NCBI GenBank assembly: GCA_023419315.1
Contig: JAEZYE010000042.1
Coordinates: forward strand, 5,751 to 69,750
Direction of reading: 5' to 3'
Origin: Pseudomonadota bacterium
GTDB lineage: Bacteria; Pseudomonadota; Gammaproteobacteria; Xanthomonadales; Xanthomonadaceae
DNA: 64,000 nucleotides
This document shows, one piece after another, positions 25,039 through 34,065 of the stretch. The position numbers were made by a program, and so were the translations under genes. Each line of letters opens with the position of its first letter. The first letter of the stretch is position 1. The notes beneath the pieces are model-generated. The model saw only the letters and a list, made by a program, of their open reading frames with translations. It was not told the DNA's origin and made no database searches.

Positions 25039-26596
25039 AGGCGGAAATCCTCCGGAAATCCAGGTCCGCATAGTCGTAACTGAAATCGGCCTCGGGATCG
25101 ACGTGTGACACTGTCATGCGTTGCGGCGCGCCCGCAACCGCCGGGTGGAAATGCAGCCACGCCTCGGCATCGACACTGTCCTCGTCCCAGTCGACGAGCC
25201 AGCCTTCGCCGGCCTTCATCACCGTGCCGGTCAGCATCGGCGACTTGGCCGCCTTGAAGCGCACGCGGCCGTCGGCGCTGCACAGAGCCACATCGCCGAA
25301 CCACGGATCCCGATATCGGCCCGTGTGTGTCCGCAGCTCCTGCACGCTGGCCGGTCGCCGCTGCGCCGCGCGCGCGCGCGCCTGCAACTGGCTTTGCACG
25401 GAGTCGGCATCTTCACGCGCGATTGCTTCGGCGTAGTAGGCCACATCGACCTTCTGCGCGGGCGCGGTGTAATGCTTGGTCAACACTTCGCCAAGTACGG
25501 CGCGCGCATCCTCGCCTTCGCCGTTGATGAGCACCACGATGCCGACCTTCCGGTCGGGCAGCAGGATCACCGAGGAATACATTCCCGCCAGCGTCCCGGT
25601 ATGCGCCACCTTCCATGCGCCGTCCACGTCGGACAGGCGCCAGCCGTAGCCGTAGGCCGAGAAGTGGCTGTTGTCCCAGCTCTTCATGCGTTTGCTGACC
25701 GGCATCGGCATGTGCGCCGTCCACACGGCCTTGCGCTGCGTTTCGCTCAGCCAGCCGGGTGCGCGCGACGGGTCGAGCCATTGGCCCATCCACGCCAGCA
25801 TGTCGTCGAGGCTGCAGCGGATGCCGCCGGCCGCCATCGAGGTGATGTCCGGCACGACGTCGCCGTCTTCGCGGATGACCGCATTGCCTGCGCCGGTGCG
25901 CATGTGCGGCTGCGCGACATTGCCCACTTCACTGCGCCGCCATTCGCCGACCTGGCAGCGATCCAGCTTCAATGGCTGGAAAATCTCGCGCCGCACCAGT
26001 TCTTCGTAGGGTGCTCCGCCTGCCGCGGCCGCGACTTCCCCGGCCACGACATAGAGCAGATTGTCGTACGCATAATGCGAGCGGAAGCTGTGCGTCGGCT
26101 TCAGGTGCGCGAGGCCGGCGATGATGTCGGCGCGCTGGAATCCGTTCGGTTCGGGCCACAGCATCAGGTCACCCGCACCCAACCCCAGACCGCTGTTGTG
26201 GATCAGCAGGTCCCGCACCTGCATGTGCTGCGTCACCCACGGGTCGTGCATGCGGAACTGCGGCAGGTACTTCGTGACCGGGTCGTCCCACTTCAACTTG
26301 CCCTGATCCACCAGGCGCGCGAGTACGGCAGCCGTCATCGCCTTGCTGTTTGACGCGATCTTGAACAGCGTGTCGCGATCGATTCGCTCGCCACTTCCCA
26401 CTGCAAGCTCGCCGTGGGTTTTCGTGTAGACGATGCGGCCGTCCTCGATGACGCCAACAGCAATGCCGGGGAGCTGGTAGCGGCGGACCGTCTGTTCGAC
26501 CGCGGCATCGAAAGCCGCCGGATCCACCGCATGCGCATTCACCGCCAGCGCGCATGCCAGTGCAGCCGCGAACCGCAGATTCGTGCGCCTTGTCAT
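25031..26596 (-). CDS. Serine hydrolase, class C beta-lactamase/D-aminopeptidase family
   Basis: 521 residues, exported (signal ends VNAHA, about residue 23). Catalytic motifs of the PBP-like fold are present: SxxK at Ser82-Lys85 (ASNSKAM), YxN at Tyr177-Asn179 (YAYDN) and an HTG triad in place of KTG (VAHTGTLAG, near residue 330). A 150-residue C-terminal beta domain (LRTHTGRYRDPWFGD onward) resembles the lipocalin-like domain of D-aminopeptidases. Likely a DD-peptidase, D-aminopeptidase or esterase acting on murein peptides, given its operon with a D-Ala-D-Ala dipeptidase. True beta-lactamase action is unlikely but not excluded. ATG at 26596 has AAGGAAAG before it. Confidence 0.85.
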   Translation of the reverse strand: MTRRTNLRFAAALACALAVNAHAVDPAAFDAAVEQTVRRYQLPGIAVGVIEDGRIVYTKTHGELAVGSGERIDRDTLFKIASNSKAMTAAVLARLVDQGKLKWDDPVTKYLPQFRMHDPWVTQHMQVRDLLIHNSGLGLGAGDLMLWPEPNGFQRADIIAGLAHLKPTHSFRSHYAYDNLLYVVAGEVAAAAGGAPYEELVRREIFQPLKLDRCQVGEWRRSEVGNVAQPHMRTGAGNAVIREDGDVVPDITSMAAGGIRCSLDDMLAWMGQWLDPSRAPGWLSETQRKAVWTAHMPMPVSKRMKSWDNSHFSAYGYGWRLSDVDGAWKVAHTGTLAGMYSSVILLPDRKVGIVVLINGEGEDARAVLGEVLTKHYTAPAQKVDVAYYAEAIAREDADSVQSQLQARARAAQRRPASVQELRTHTGRYRDPWFGDVALCSADGRVRFKAAKSPMLTGTVMKAGEGWLVDWDEDSVDAEAWLHFHPAVAGAPQRMTVSHVDPEADFSYDYADLDFRRISACE

Positions 26597-26625
26597 CGTC
26601 TTTCCTTTCGTCCTTCCCATGCGAA

Positions 26626-26653
26626 GCCGCCGCTGGCTTTCACCAGCGGCGGC
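26626..26653 (-). terminator. Strong hairpin between the receptor gene and the serine hydrolase gene
   Basis: GCCGCCGCTGG and CCAGCGGCGGC (11 perfect pairs) flank a six-base loop, 20 bases after the receptor stop. No T run follows on the minus strand, so it may act as an mRNA 3'-end stabiliser or partial terminator, lowering the downstream enzyme genes relative to the receptor. Confidence 0.55.
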
Positions 26654-26673
26654 AGTTGCAGTGCCTGGTTGAA

Positions 26674-29600
26674 TCAGAAGCTGTAGGTCGCGACCAGTTG
26701 CATGTAGCGCGGCGACTGCCAGCCAGTGCCCGTTCCGAACGTATTGGTGCGATAGGCACCGGGACCGAACTCGTAACGGGAGTGGACATTGGTGACGCGC
26801 TGCTGGTTCAGCAGGTTGTACACCGACAGTCGGACCTTGAAATCGACCTCCGGCACCGGCAGCGTCCATACAACACTGGCACCCAGGTTGTAGGTCCACG
26901 GCAGGCGGCCGTAGTCGCCACGCCCGGTGTAGCGATACACGCGATCGGCGTAGGTCCAGCCCGGGTTGTCCGGCGTCGCGGTGCATTCAGCGACGCAGAT
27001 GTAACTCGAACCACCACTGCCGTACTCGTTGGTGAAGCTGCCGGCCGAGGTCGTATCGCCGGGCCAGGTCACGCCGTACGCCGTAATCGGGCCGCCGGAC
27101 TGGATGTTGAGCGTGCCGCCGAACAGCCATTGATCATTGAGCGCGTAGCTGGCGCGCAACTTGATCTGATGTTCGTGATCATTGAACAGCGGCCCGTAGC
27201 GGTCGTTGTTGGCCGGATGATCCCAGTGCTGGACCATGCCGGTATCCGCGTAGCCGAGTTCGGAATTGACCGGGCCTTCGAAGTTGCCTTCCGACTTGGA
27301 CCACAGGTAGGAAGCGTTCAACGACCACTTGCCGTCCCACGCGCGATCAATCTGGAACTCCACCGCCTTGTAGGTTCGCTTGGGATCCGAATAGCCGATG
27401 ACCTCTCCGCTGCCACCCTTGCGATAGCCTTCGCGCGAGGTGTCGATGGTGATCCAGCCATCGGTGGCACAACCCATTTCGGTGGTGCCCCAGATGGTCA
27501 GCGTCTCGCCGGGATTGCCGATCGGCCACAACGTCGAGGGGGTCGGTCCGCACGGCGTGTGGTTGATGCGCATGTCGTCGAGCGCGCGCGTCATGCGCCG
27601 ATACGTGGCGTTAACGCCCCAAGACCAGGCCTGGTCGATCATGCTCTGGAAGCCGAGGATGGCTTCATCCTGATAGACCGGCTCCAGATCGCGATCCACG
27701 CTCTGGCGGAGATCGCCGGTGCCGACGTTCATCGAAGTATCGGTCGCACCCAGCTGCGCGCCGATGATGGGATCCGCATACGGCGTTCCGGTGACCGGGT
27801 TGCTGCGGACCGTCCAGCCGTCAAGCGCGTAGTACGTGTACTCGTCGGTCAGGCCACCGGCGAACGTCACGTTGATGTTGTTGGTGACCGGCAGGTAGTA
27901 GCGGCCGAGGTTGCCGTACAGCTTGGTGCTGCCGTCACCCTTCATGTCCCACGAGAAGCCCATGCGCGGGGCGATCAGATCATCCATCTTGATGAAGCTG
28001 CTGCCCGACGCCGTGCGGTTGTCGAACATGTCCAGGCGGACGCCGAGATTCACCAGCAGGTTCGGGGTGACGTTCCAGATGTCTTCGAGGTAGTACGCAT
28101 TGGCTTCGGTTTCGAACGTGCCACCGTCGACGCGACGGCGCGCACGCAGCACCTCGAATACGCCGGCCGGCACGACGTTGCCGGGATACAGCTCGCTTCC
28201 CGGCGTCACGCCGATGGCCGTGTAAGTCATGCCGGTCGGGCCCGGATACTTCGAGGCCTGCTCGGTGGTCATCAATTCGCGATCGGCGCCGAAGCGCAGC
28301 AGGTGATTGCCGAGACTCCATTCGAAGTCCAGGCGAATGGCTTCACGCTCGTTCTCGCGCTCGATGATCGAGTTGCCGCTCGGATGGCAGCCCAGCACCG
28401 GCGTCGGGATCGAGCCGACGTACGGGTCGTAGCTGTCTTCGCGGGTCACGCGGCTGCAATCCTGATCCAGATTGGAACGGCTGAAGCTGTCGCGGTTGTT
28501 GATGCCGTACATCGCCTTGGCGACGAAGTTGTCACCGAAATGACCGGTGTAGGTGGCCGACCAGTTCTTGCCGCCCCCATCCACCAGCGTGTCGCCCGTC
28601 CAGCCCAGTCGCTCCTGTGTCTCGAAGTCGTAGCCGTAGCCGGCCAGCAGCGTCTCGGTTTCGTCGGAGAACGCCAGCATCTCGAGCAGATGGTTGTCGG
28701 TGATGTTCCAGTCCAGCTTCGTGCCCCAGAATCCATCATCGGCCTGCGAATCGGTCAGGCTGGTGCCGGTGTTGTTGGTGTATTTGCGATGGTTGTCGCG
28801 GTCTTCATACATCGCGAACAGGAACAACTTGTCCTTCACCACCGGACCCGAGCCCCACACGTTGGCCTTGGTGAACTGCTGCTTGTCCTGGCTGGCGTAC
28901 GCATGAGGCGAGCCATCCCGGTGGAAATGATCATCCGCGTGGGCGCGCCAGCCGGCGGGTTCCAGCGTCACTTCGACACCGCCGTGGAATTCATTGCTGC
29001 CGGAGCGCGTCACGGCGTTGATGACGCCACCGGTGCTGCGACCGAACTCGACCGAGTAGCCACCGGTCTTGACCTGGAATTCCTGGAAGAACCCGAACGG
29101 CGTGGTTGAAAAACCCTGCCGGTTATAGATGTCGGTGACGTTCAGTCCGTTGATGTAGACCGCATTCTCCGCCACGGAAGAGCCCGCGAAGGACAGGCCG
29201 CCGAACGAAGCGTTGGACGAGTTCACGCCCGGCGCCAGGTTCACCACCGCGGCAATGCTCTGATCGACCGGAAGCCGCGCCAGATCTTCGCGCGTGATGT
29301 TGGTGGCCGATTCGGTTGCGCGCACATCCACACGATTGACCACGCGCGAGCCGACGACCTGCATCGACTCCAGGTTCACGACACCGCCTTCCGAACCCAG
29401 GTTCACGGTGGTCGTGCCGCCCAGCGACACCGAGACGCCAACCGTGTTGCCGACGTTTTCGCCGTTGCGCTTGACCTGCAATTGATAGTCGCCAATCGGC
29501 AACTGGCTGAGGCGGTAGCTGCCATCCGCGCCCACCGTGACGGTACGCGTCAATCCCGTGGACGGATTGGTGACCGTGATCGTGTCACCCGCATTCGCCC

Positions 29601-29712
29601 GGCCTGCCACCGCACCATTGACGTTCTGCGCCATCGCCATCGGCGCCAGCGACGCCATGCATGCACTCAACGCCAGACAGAGTGCCGCTTTCTTCAAACG
29701 CTTGCCTTTCAT
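26674..29712 (-). CDS. Oar-type TonB-dependent outer-membrane receptor
   Basis: 1012 residues. Signal peptide to about residue 28 (APMAMAQ). Residues 30-115 form a carboxypeptidase-regulatory-like beta-sandwich (GSYRLSQLPIGDYQLQVKRN), then a plug domain (LPVDQSIAAVVNLAPGVNSS; GRSTGGVINAVTRSGSNEFH) and a 22-strand barrel ending in the aromatic terminal Phe (LVATYSF). This is the Oar-like group, common in Xanthomonadaceae and often tied to peptide or protein substrates. No dedicated TonB/ExbB pair is nearby. It lies first in the minus-strand run leading to the serine hydrolase, dipeptidase and oxidase, suggesting import of a peptide substrate. Good ribosome site GGAGAG. Confidence 0.92.
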   Translation of the reverse strand: MKGKRLKKAALCLALSACMASLAPMAMAQNVNGAVAGRANAGDTITVTNPSTGLTRTVTVGADGSYRLSQLPIGDYQLQVKRNGENVGNTVGVSVSLGGTTTVNLGSEGGVVNLESMQVVGSRVVNRVDVRATESATNITREDLARLPVDQSIAAVVNLAPGVNSSNASFGGLSFAGSSVAENAVYINGLNVTDIYNRQGFSTTPFGFFQEFQVKTGGYSVEFGRSTGGVINAVTRSGSNEFHGGVEVTLEPAGWRAHADDHFHRDGSPHAYASQDKQQFTKANVWGSGPVVKDKLFLFAMYEDRDNHRKYTNNTGTSLTDSQADDGFWGTKLDWNITDNHLLEMLAFSDETETLLAGYGYDFETQERLGWTGDTLVDGGGKNWSATYTGHFGDNFVAKAMYGINNRDSFSRSNLDQDCSRVTREDSYDPYVGSIPTPVLGCHPSGNSIIERENEREAIRLDFEWSLGNHLLRFGADRELMTTEQASKYPGPTGMTYTAIGVTPGSELYPGNVVPAGVFEVLRARRRVDGGTFETEANAYYLEDIWNVTPNLLVNLGVRLDMFDNRTASGSSFIKMDDLIAPRMGFSWDMKGDGSTKLYGNLGRYYLPVTNNINVTFAGGLTDEYTYYALDGWTVRSNPVTGTPYADPIIGAQLGATDTSMNVGTGDLRQSVDRDLEPVYQDEAILGFQSMIDQAWSWGVNATYRRMTRALDDMRINHTPCGPTPSTLWPIGNPGETLTIWGTTEMGCATDGWITIDTSREGYRKGGSGEVIGYSDPKRTYKAVEFQIDRAWDGKWSLNASYLWSKSEGNFEGPVNSELGYADTGMVQHWDHPANNDRYGPLFNDHEHQIKLRASYALNDQWLFGGTLNIQSGGPITAYGVTWPGDTTSAGSFTNEYGSGGSSYICVAECTATPDNPGWTYADRVYRYTGRGDYGRLPWTYNLGASVVWTLPVPEVDFKVRLSVYNLLNQQRVTNVHSRYEFGPGAYRTNTFGTGTGWQSPRYMQLVATYSF

Positions 29713-29755
29713 CCCCGCTCTCTCCTGCTAGGTGTGAATTCTTGAAGCCTGCCCG

Positions 29756-31303
29756 TCAACCGGTATCGCCGCCCTGGATCGGCAGCATCTTCCACTCGAA
29801 CCGGTAGTCCCATTGGTCGAAGTAGAGGTTTCCCCCTTTCCACTCTGCTTCGCCACGTTGCGAATCCACTGTTTCCGAGCGGAAGTGCTGCTTCGCCGGA
29901 ACCAGTGGCTGTGAAAAATCATTGTTAAAGCTGATCCGGTAGGCGTCGAGCCCGCCGAAATAGAAGTCGCGCAATCCGGGATCCGCGCTGTCCAGGCGTC
30001 CGGTGGTGACATCCATCGGAACCCAGCCATACGGCGCGAGATACATCCAGCCCCAGTCGTGCATGTTGTCGTAGCCGACAGCTTCGTCGGAGTACGTCCA
30101 ACCGGATTGCCAGCGTGCCGGAATTCCGTTGTAGCGCAGCAGTGTCATCAGTAACAGGGTCTGTTGTCCGCAGTCGGCGTGGCCGGCATGCAGCGCGTAG
30201 TCGCTGATGTTGGAGATCGTCGAGTACTCGCGCGCACCGCCCCATGGAATGCGATCCACCGCGTCGAACAGCTTCTGCGCTATGCGGTAGGGATTCTTCT
30301 CGGCGCCCACCACGCGTTGCGAGAACTGCTTGATGTCATCGCTGAAGACGATGTGCGGGCCGCGCTCGCCCAGATGCGCGGCGAGTTCGGCGGAGGGGGG
30401 CGATGCGACAACGCGCTCGGGATCAAGTTCGAAATGGCGCGCGAAGATCGTCACTTCATAGGTGATGGAGAACGAAGTGGGCTCGCCCTTGCGCGCCGGC
30501 TTCTCCAGATAGACGGTGCGTTGCGGCGTGCCTTCCGGCGCGATACGCGACGCTGCCGGCTGCGAAGCAACGAAACGGATGTCTTCCTGCTGGCCGGCGA
30601 TGGCTTGCGGATAGGGAATCCATGCGCGCACGGTTTCGCCTTCGGGGACGGCGTCGGCGTCCACGATGATCGACTGCGTCACCTGCAGCCGGCGCGGCGC
30701 CACGCTGGTGCTGCCGGTGGCGCGCGCCTGCGCCAGTGCTTCTTCGTGATGCGGATTCAGTTGCTCGTACGGGCCTTCGCTGAATGGCTTTACCGGTGGC
30801 GCGCGACGCGCGGCGACCTGCGGATTCAAGCGGAACATGTTCGAGACCGAGCGCGCGAAGTAGCGCTTCTCGCCGTCGATCGTCATGCGTTCGAGCAGGC
30901 CGGCGCCATCCCATGCCGCGAATTCTTCGGCCTTCAGATCCGGGATCTGCTTGCGCAGCTGCTGCACGACGTCCGCTTCGGAAAGCCTGAAATCCAGGCG
31001 GATGCGGCGCATGCGCTCGCGCTGGAACAGGAGGGCCTGGCGTTGTGTTTCGCCGATGTCCTGACGTGCGAGCGCGCTGGCGATCGCCTGTTCAGCGTCG
31101 CTGAAGCGGCCGGCATCAATCTGCTTGACCAGTTCCATCGGAGCCATGGGCGGCAATTCGCCCGCAACAGGTGATCCGGCACCCGCAAACGCGAGTACCA
31201 TCGACCACGCCGCCGCCCACGCGCGAGCGCGCCGCATCCAATTCGGATGCTTCTTGCGGATGGAACTGCATCGCTGGCCCCTGCTGGCGTCCACGTCGTT
31301 CAC
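29756..31303 (-). CDS. Transglutaminase-like cysteine protease-fold protein, exported
   Basis: 515 residues. A transglutaminase-core domain lies near residues 330-430, with Cys in HAGHADCGQQTLLLMTLLRY, His in YDNMHDWGWMYLAP and Asp in YGWVPMDVTTG, a complete triad. The N-terminal 200 residues are helical with TPR-like content. A hydrophobic export signal follows WMRRARAWAAAWSMVLAFAG. The GTG at 31303 has AGGGG at the right distance; an ATG at 31237 would give a more standard signal peptide but has no ribosome site. The AGGGG lies inside a small palindrome (CTTAG-CCC-CTAAG on the plus strand, 31303-31315). Such proteins in bacteria are usually peptidases or amidases; here murein peptides are a plausible target. 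Confidence 0.8.
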   Translation of the reverse strand: MNDVDASRGQRCSSIRKKHPNWMRRARAWAAAWSMVLAFAGAGSPVAGELPPMAPMELVKQIDAGRFSDAEQAIASALARQDIGETQRQALLFQRERMRRIRLDFRLSEADVVQQLRKQIPDLKAEEFAAWDGAGLLERMTIDGEKRYFARSVSNMFRLNPQVAARRAPPVKPFSEGPYEQLNPHHEEALAQARATGSTSVAPRRLQVTQSIIVDADAVPEGETVRAWIPYPQAIAGQQEDIRFVASQPAASRIAPEGTPQRTVYLEKPARKGEPTSFSITYEVTIFARHFELDPERVVASPPSAELAAHLGERGPHIVFSDDIKQFSQRVVGAEKNPYRIAQKLFDAVDRIPWGGAREYSTISNISDYALHAGHADCGQQTLLLMTLLRYNGIPARWQSGWTYSDEAVGYDNMHDWGWMYLAPYGWVPMDVTTGRLDSADPGLRDFYFGGLDAYRISFNNDFSQPLVPAKQHFRSETVDSQRGEAEWKGGNLYFDQWDYRFEWKMLPIQGGDTG

Positions 31304-31355
31304 TTAGCCCCTAAGCCGACTGGTCACCGCTGTGTAACATGGCGGAAAGACGGGG

Positions 31356-31373
31356 TCAATAATTTATTCTTGA
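31356..31373. promoter_or_regulatory. AT-rich imperfect palindrome, candidate regulator site
   Basis: TCAATAATTTATTCTTGA pairs at seven of nine positions about its centre and lies in the 165-base divergent gap between the transglutaminase and NlpC/P60 genes, unusually AT-rich for this sequence. The half ATTCTTGAA (31366-31374) recurs exactly at 29738-29746, upstream of the receptor gene. The MurR/RpiR-like protein encoded at 34066 is a natural candidate to bind; this is inference. Confidence 0.35.
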
Positions 31374-31468
31374 ATCTCCCAAGAAAAGAAGTAAATATTC
31401 CTCGGACCGCCGCACGGCTTTCCGTTGCTGGAACGCCCTGCCGCCTGACCGCGCTTGAGGGGAGACCG

Positions 31469-32917
31469 ATGAAACACTGCAATCGCAACGCGCGACCGCG
31501 TTTGTCCACGCGCGCCTCGCGCCCGGTTTCGATGTTGATGATGCTGGCGCTCGCACTGCCGGGTCCGCTGGCCTGGGCACGCGATGCGGCCTCGACGCTG
31601 CCGGTTCCGGCACATGCCGTCATCGGCGTGGAGGAACGCCATCTCGATCCGGCGTACTGGATCGCGAAGCTGCCGCAACCCGACCGCGTCGTCCTGGATC
31701 GCCAGGCCATCGATGCGCAGAACGGCCGGCTGCGTGCGACGGACGGGTCCGTACACGATGTCGAAGGACTGCCGGCGCAATTCACCGCGGCGCAGGTCCG
31801 CGACTGGATAAGCAAGCTGTCCACGGCGCCGAAGAACACGCTCTATGACGTGAAGGGAAAGACGGTCGATCAGGCAACGCTGGACGGCATCGTGGCCAAT
31901 GCCGCGATCGACGCCATTCCCGCACGCGTGGACGCGCGCTATGCGCTGGTGGTGAAGCGCGCCGATCTGCGCACGTTCCCGACGGCGTTGCGCGTGTTCC
32001 GTTCCAACGACGACACCGATATCGATCGCTTCCAGGAAAGTGCGCTGTTTCCGGGAACACCGGCCGTCATCCTGCACCAGAGCCAGGACCGGCACTGGTC
32101 CTTCGTGGTGAGCCCGCTGTACGCCGCGTGGATTGAAAGCCGCCATCTGGCCGAAGGCACGCGCGACCAGGTGTTCGGCTACGTGCATCGCCGGCCGTCG
32201 CTGATCGTCACCGGGCCGACGGTGCGCACTGTGCACACACCGGAGCAGCCCGGCGTTTCCGAATTGCAGCTGGATATGGGTGTGCGCGTTCCGCTGCTGC
32301 CGGACTGGCCGGCCGACAAGCCGGTGAACGGGCAGCACCCGTATACGTCGTACGTGATCGAGCTGCCGATCCGCGGCCAGGATGACAAGCTCGAACTGGT
32401 GCCGGCGCTGCTGCCGAAAAAGGCCGACGTCGCCACCGACTACCTGACGCTCACGCCGGCCAATCTGCTCCAGCAGGGCTTCAAGTTCCTCGGCGAGCGC
32501 TATGGCTGGGGCCATTCGTACAACACGCGCGACTGCAGCGGTTTCGTGTCCGAGGTGTATCGCAGCTTCGGCGTCGAACTGCCGCGCAATACCAGTGATC
32601 AGGGCGTCAGCCCGGCGCTCAACCGCATTGCGTTCACCGACAAGGATGACCGCGCTGCACGCATGAAGGTCATCCGCGAACTGCAGGTCGGCGATCTGAT
32701 CTACATCCCCGGCCACGTGATGATGGTCATCGGCAAGGAAAACGGCCAGACCTACCTCATCCATGACACCACCGGCATCACGTACCGCAACGATCGCGGC
32801 GAAATCGTGCGCGCCTCGCTCAATGCCGTGTCGGTGACGCCGCTGGAGCCGTTGCTCGCCGGCAGCGACAAGACGTTCGTCGATCGCATCTACAGCATCC
32901 AGAGAATCCGTCCGTAA
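31469..32917 (+). CDS. NlpC/P60 hydrolase with SH3 domains, YkfC-like
   Basis: 482 residues, exported (signal ends LAWARDA). Order: an N-terminal NlpC/P60-stabilising segment, an SH3b domain starting VDARYALVVKRADLRTFPT (about 148), a second SH3-like part, and the NlpC/P60 domain with Cys356 (TRDCSGFVSEVYR), His416 (PGHVMMVIG) and a third polar His in YLIHDTTG. This is the layout of gamma-D-glutamyl-L-diamino acid endopeptidases such as Bacillus YkfC. It should free the L-Ala-D-Glu dipeptide from stem peptides, and the next gene is the epimerase for exactly that dipeptide, nine bases... downstream. The start at 31469 has GAGGGGAG six bases before it. Confidence 0.9.
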   Translation: MKHCNRNARPRLSTRASRPVSMLMMLALALPGPLAWARDAASTLPVPAHAVIGVEERHLDPAYWIAKLPQPDRVVLDRQAIDAQNGRLRATDGSVHDVEGLPAQFTAAQVRDWISKLSTAPKNTLYDVKGKTVDQATLDGIVANAAIDAIPARVDARYALVVKRADLRTFPTALRVFRSNDDTDIDRFQESALFPGTPAVILHQSQDRHWSFVVSPLYAAWIESRHLAEGTRDQVFGYVHRRPSLIVTGPTVRTVHTPEQPGVSELQLDMGVRVPLLPDWPADKPVNGQHPYTSYVIELPIRGQDDKLELVPALLPKKADVATDYLTLTPANLLQQGFKFLGERYGWGHSYNTRDCSGFVSEVYRSFGVELPRNTSDQGVSPALNRIAFTDKDDRAARMKVIRELQVGDLIYIPGHVMMVIGKENGQTYLIHDTTGITYRNDRGEIVRASLNAVSVTPLEPLLAGSDKTFVDRIYSIQRIRP

Positions 32918-32925
32918 AGGCCTTC

Positions 32926-34023
32926 ATGAAAATCACCGACATCCAGTTCGGCATGCTGCGCGTGCCGCTGAAGACCGCTTTCAAGACCGCGCTGCGCACC
33001 GTCGAAACGGTGGAGGACATCGTCGTCATCGTGCATACCGACAGCGGCCATGTCGGCTACGGGGAAGCGCCGGCGACTGCGGTCATCACCGGTGACACGC
33101 ACGGTTCGATCATCGAAGCCATCGCACGCTTCATCAAGCCGCGCCTGATCGGGCAGGACATCGCCAACCTCAACCAGATCACGCACCTCATCCAGACCGC
33201 GCTGGAGCGCAATACCAGCGCCAAGGCCGCGGTGGAAATCGCCATCTACGACCTGTTCGGCCAGCTCTACAACGCGCCGCTGTACAAGATGCTGGGCGGC
33301 GGCGATCCCGTGATCACCACCGACATCACCATCAGCGTAGACTACATCGACAAGATGGTGGCCGACTCCATCGCCGCGGTGGATCGCGGCTTCGAGTCGC
33401 TGAAGATCAAGGTGGGCAAGGACATCGGCCTGGACATCGAACGCGTCAAGGCGATCTATTCGGCGGTCGAAGGACGCGCGCTGCTGCGCCTGGACGCCAA
33501 TCAGGGCTGGACCGCGAAGCAGGCCGTGTTCGCGATGCACAACCTCGAAGATGCTGGCGTCGTGCTGGAACTGCTGGAACAGCCGGTCAAGGCACAGGAC
33601 ATCGACGGCCTGAAGTACGTCACCGACCGCGTGCACACGCCGGTGATGGCGGACGAAAGCGTGTTCGGGCCGACCGAGGTCATCGACCTCATCAAGATGC
33701 GCGCGGCCGACATCATCAACATCAAACTGATGAAGACCGGCGGCATCTCCAACGCCATCCGCATCGCCGACATCGCCTCGCTCTACGGCGTGGAGTGCAT
33801 GATCGGCTGCATGCTGGAAACCAGCATCAGCGTGGCCGCGGCCTGCCATGTGGCGGTCGCCAAGTCGCAGGCGATCACCAAGGTGGATCTGGACGGCCCG
33901 TCGCTGTCGCAGTTCAATCCCGTCGAAGGGGGCGTCATCTTCAATGAATCGGAGATCAGCATCACCGATGCGTCAGGACTGGGCATCCGTTCCATCCAGG
34001 GACTGGAACTGATTCCGGTCTGA
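32926..34023 (+). CDS. Dipeptide epimerase, L-Ala-D/L-Glu type (enolase superfamily)
   Basis: 365 residues, muconate-lactonising subgroup. The acid/base lysines are Lys160-x-Lys162 (LKIKVGKD) and Lys267 (INIKLMKTGG), the same positions as in Bacillus YkfB; metal ligands come from RLDANQGW, LLEQPV and MADESVF. It interconverts L-Ala-D-Glu and L-Ala-L-Glu, so that ordinary peptidases can finish murein-peptide breakdown. No signal peptide, so it is cytoplasmic, which means the dipeptide must be imported. It follows the NlpC/P60 gene by eight bases. Other dipeptide specificities occur in the family, but the neighbour argues for Ala-Glu. Confidence 0.92.
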   Translation: MKITDIQFGMLRVPLKTAFKTALRTVETVEDIVVIVHTDSGHVGYGEAPATAVITGDTHGSIIEAIARFIKPRLIGQDIANLNQITHLIQTALERNTSAKAAVEIAIYDLFGQLYNAPLYKMLGGGDPVITTDITISVDYIDKMVADSIAAVDRGFESLKIKVGKDIGLDIERVKAIYSAVEGRALLRLDANQGWTAKQAVFAMHNLEDAGVVLELLEQPVKAQDIDGLKYVTDRVHTPVMADESVFGPTEVIDLIKMRAADIINIKLMKTGGISNAIRIADIASLYGVECMIGCMLETSISVAAACHVAVAKSQAITKVDLDGPSLSQFNPVEGGVIFNESEISITDASGLGIRSIQGLELIPV

Positions 34024-34065
34024 GCACGACGGTGCCCGGCCATCCGGGAAGGGATTCAGAGCACG

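Noticed and set aside
25031..26596. Class C beta-lactamase resistance gene
   Set aside because: KTG is replaced by HTG, the protein has a 150-residue extra C-terminal domain and no ampR neighbour; D-aminopeptidase or esterase relatives fit better.
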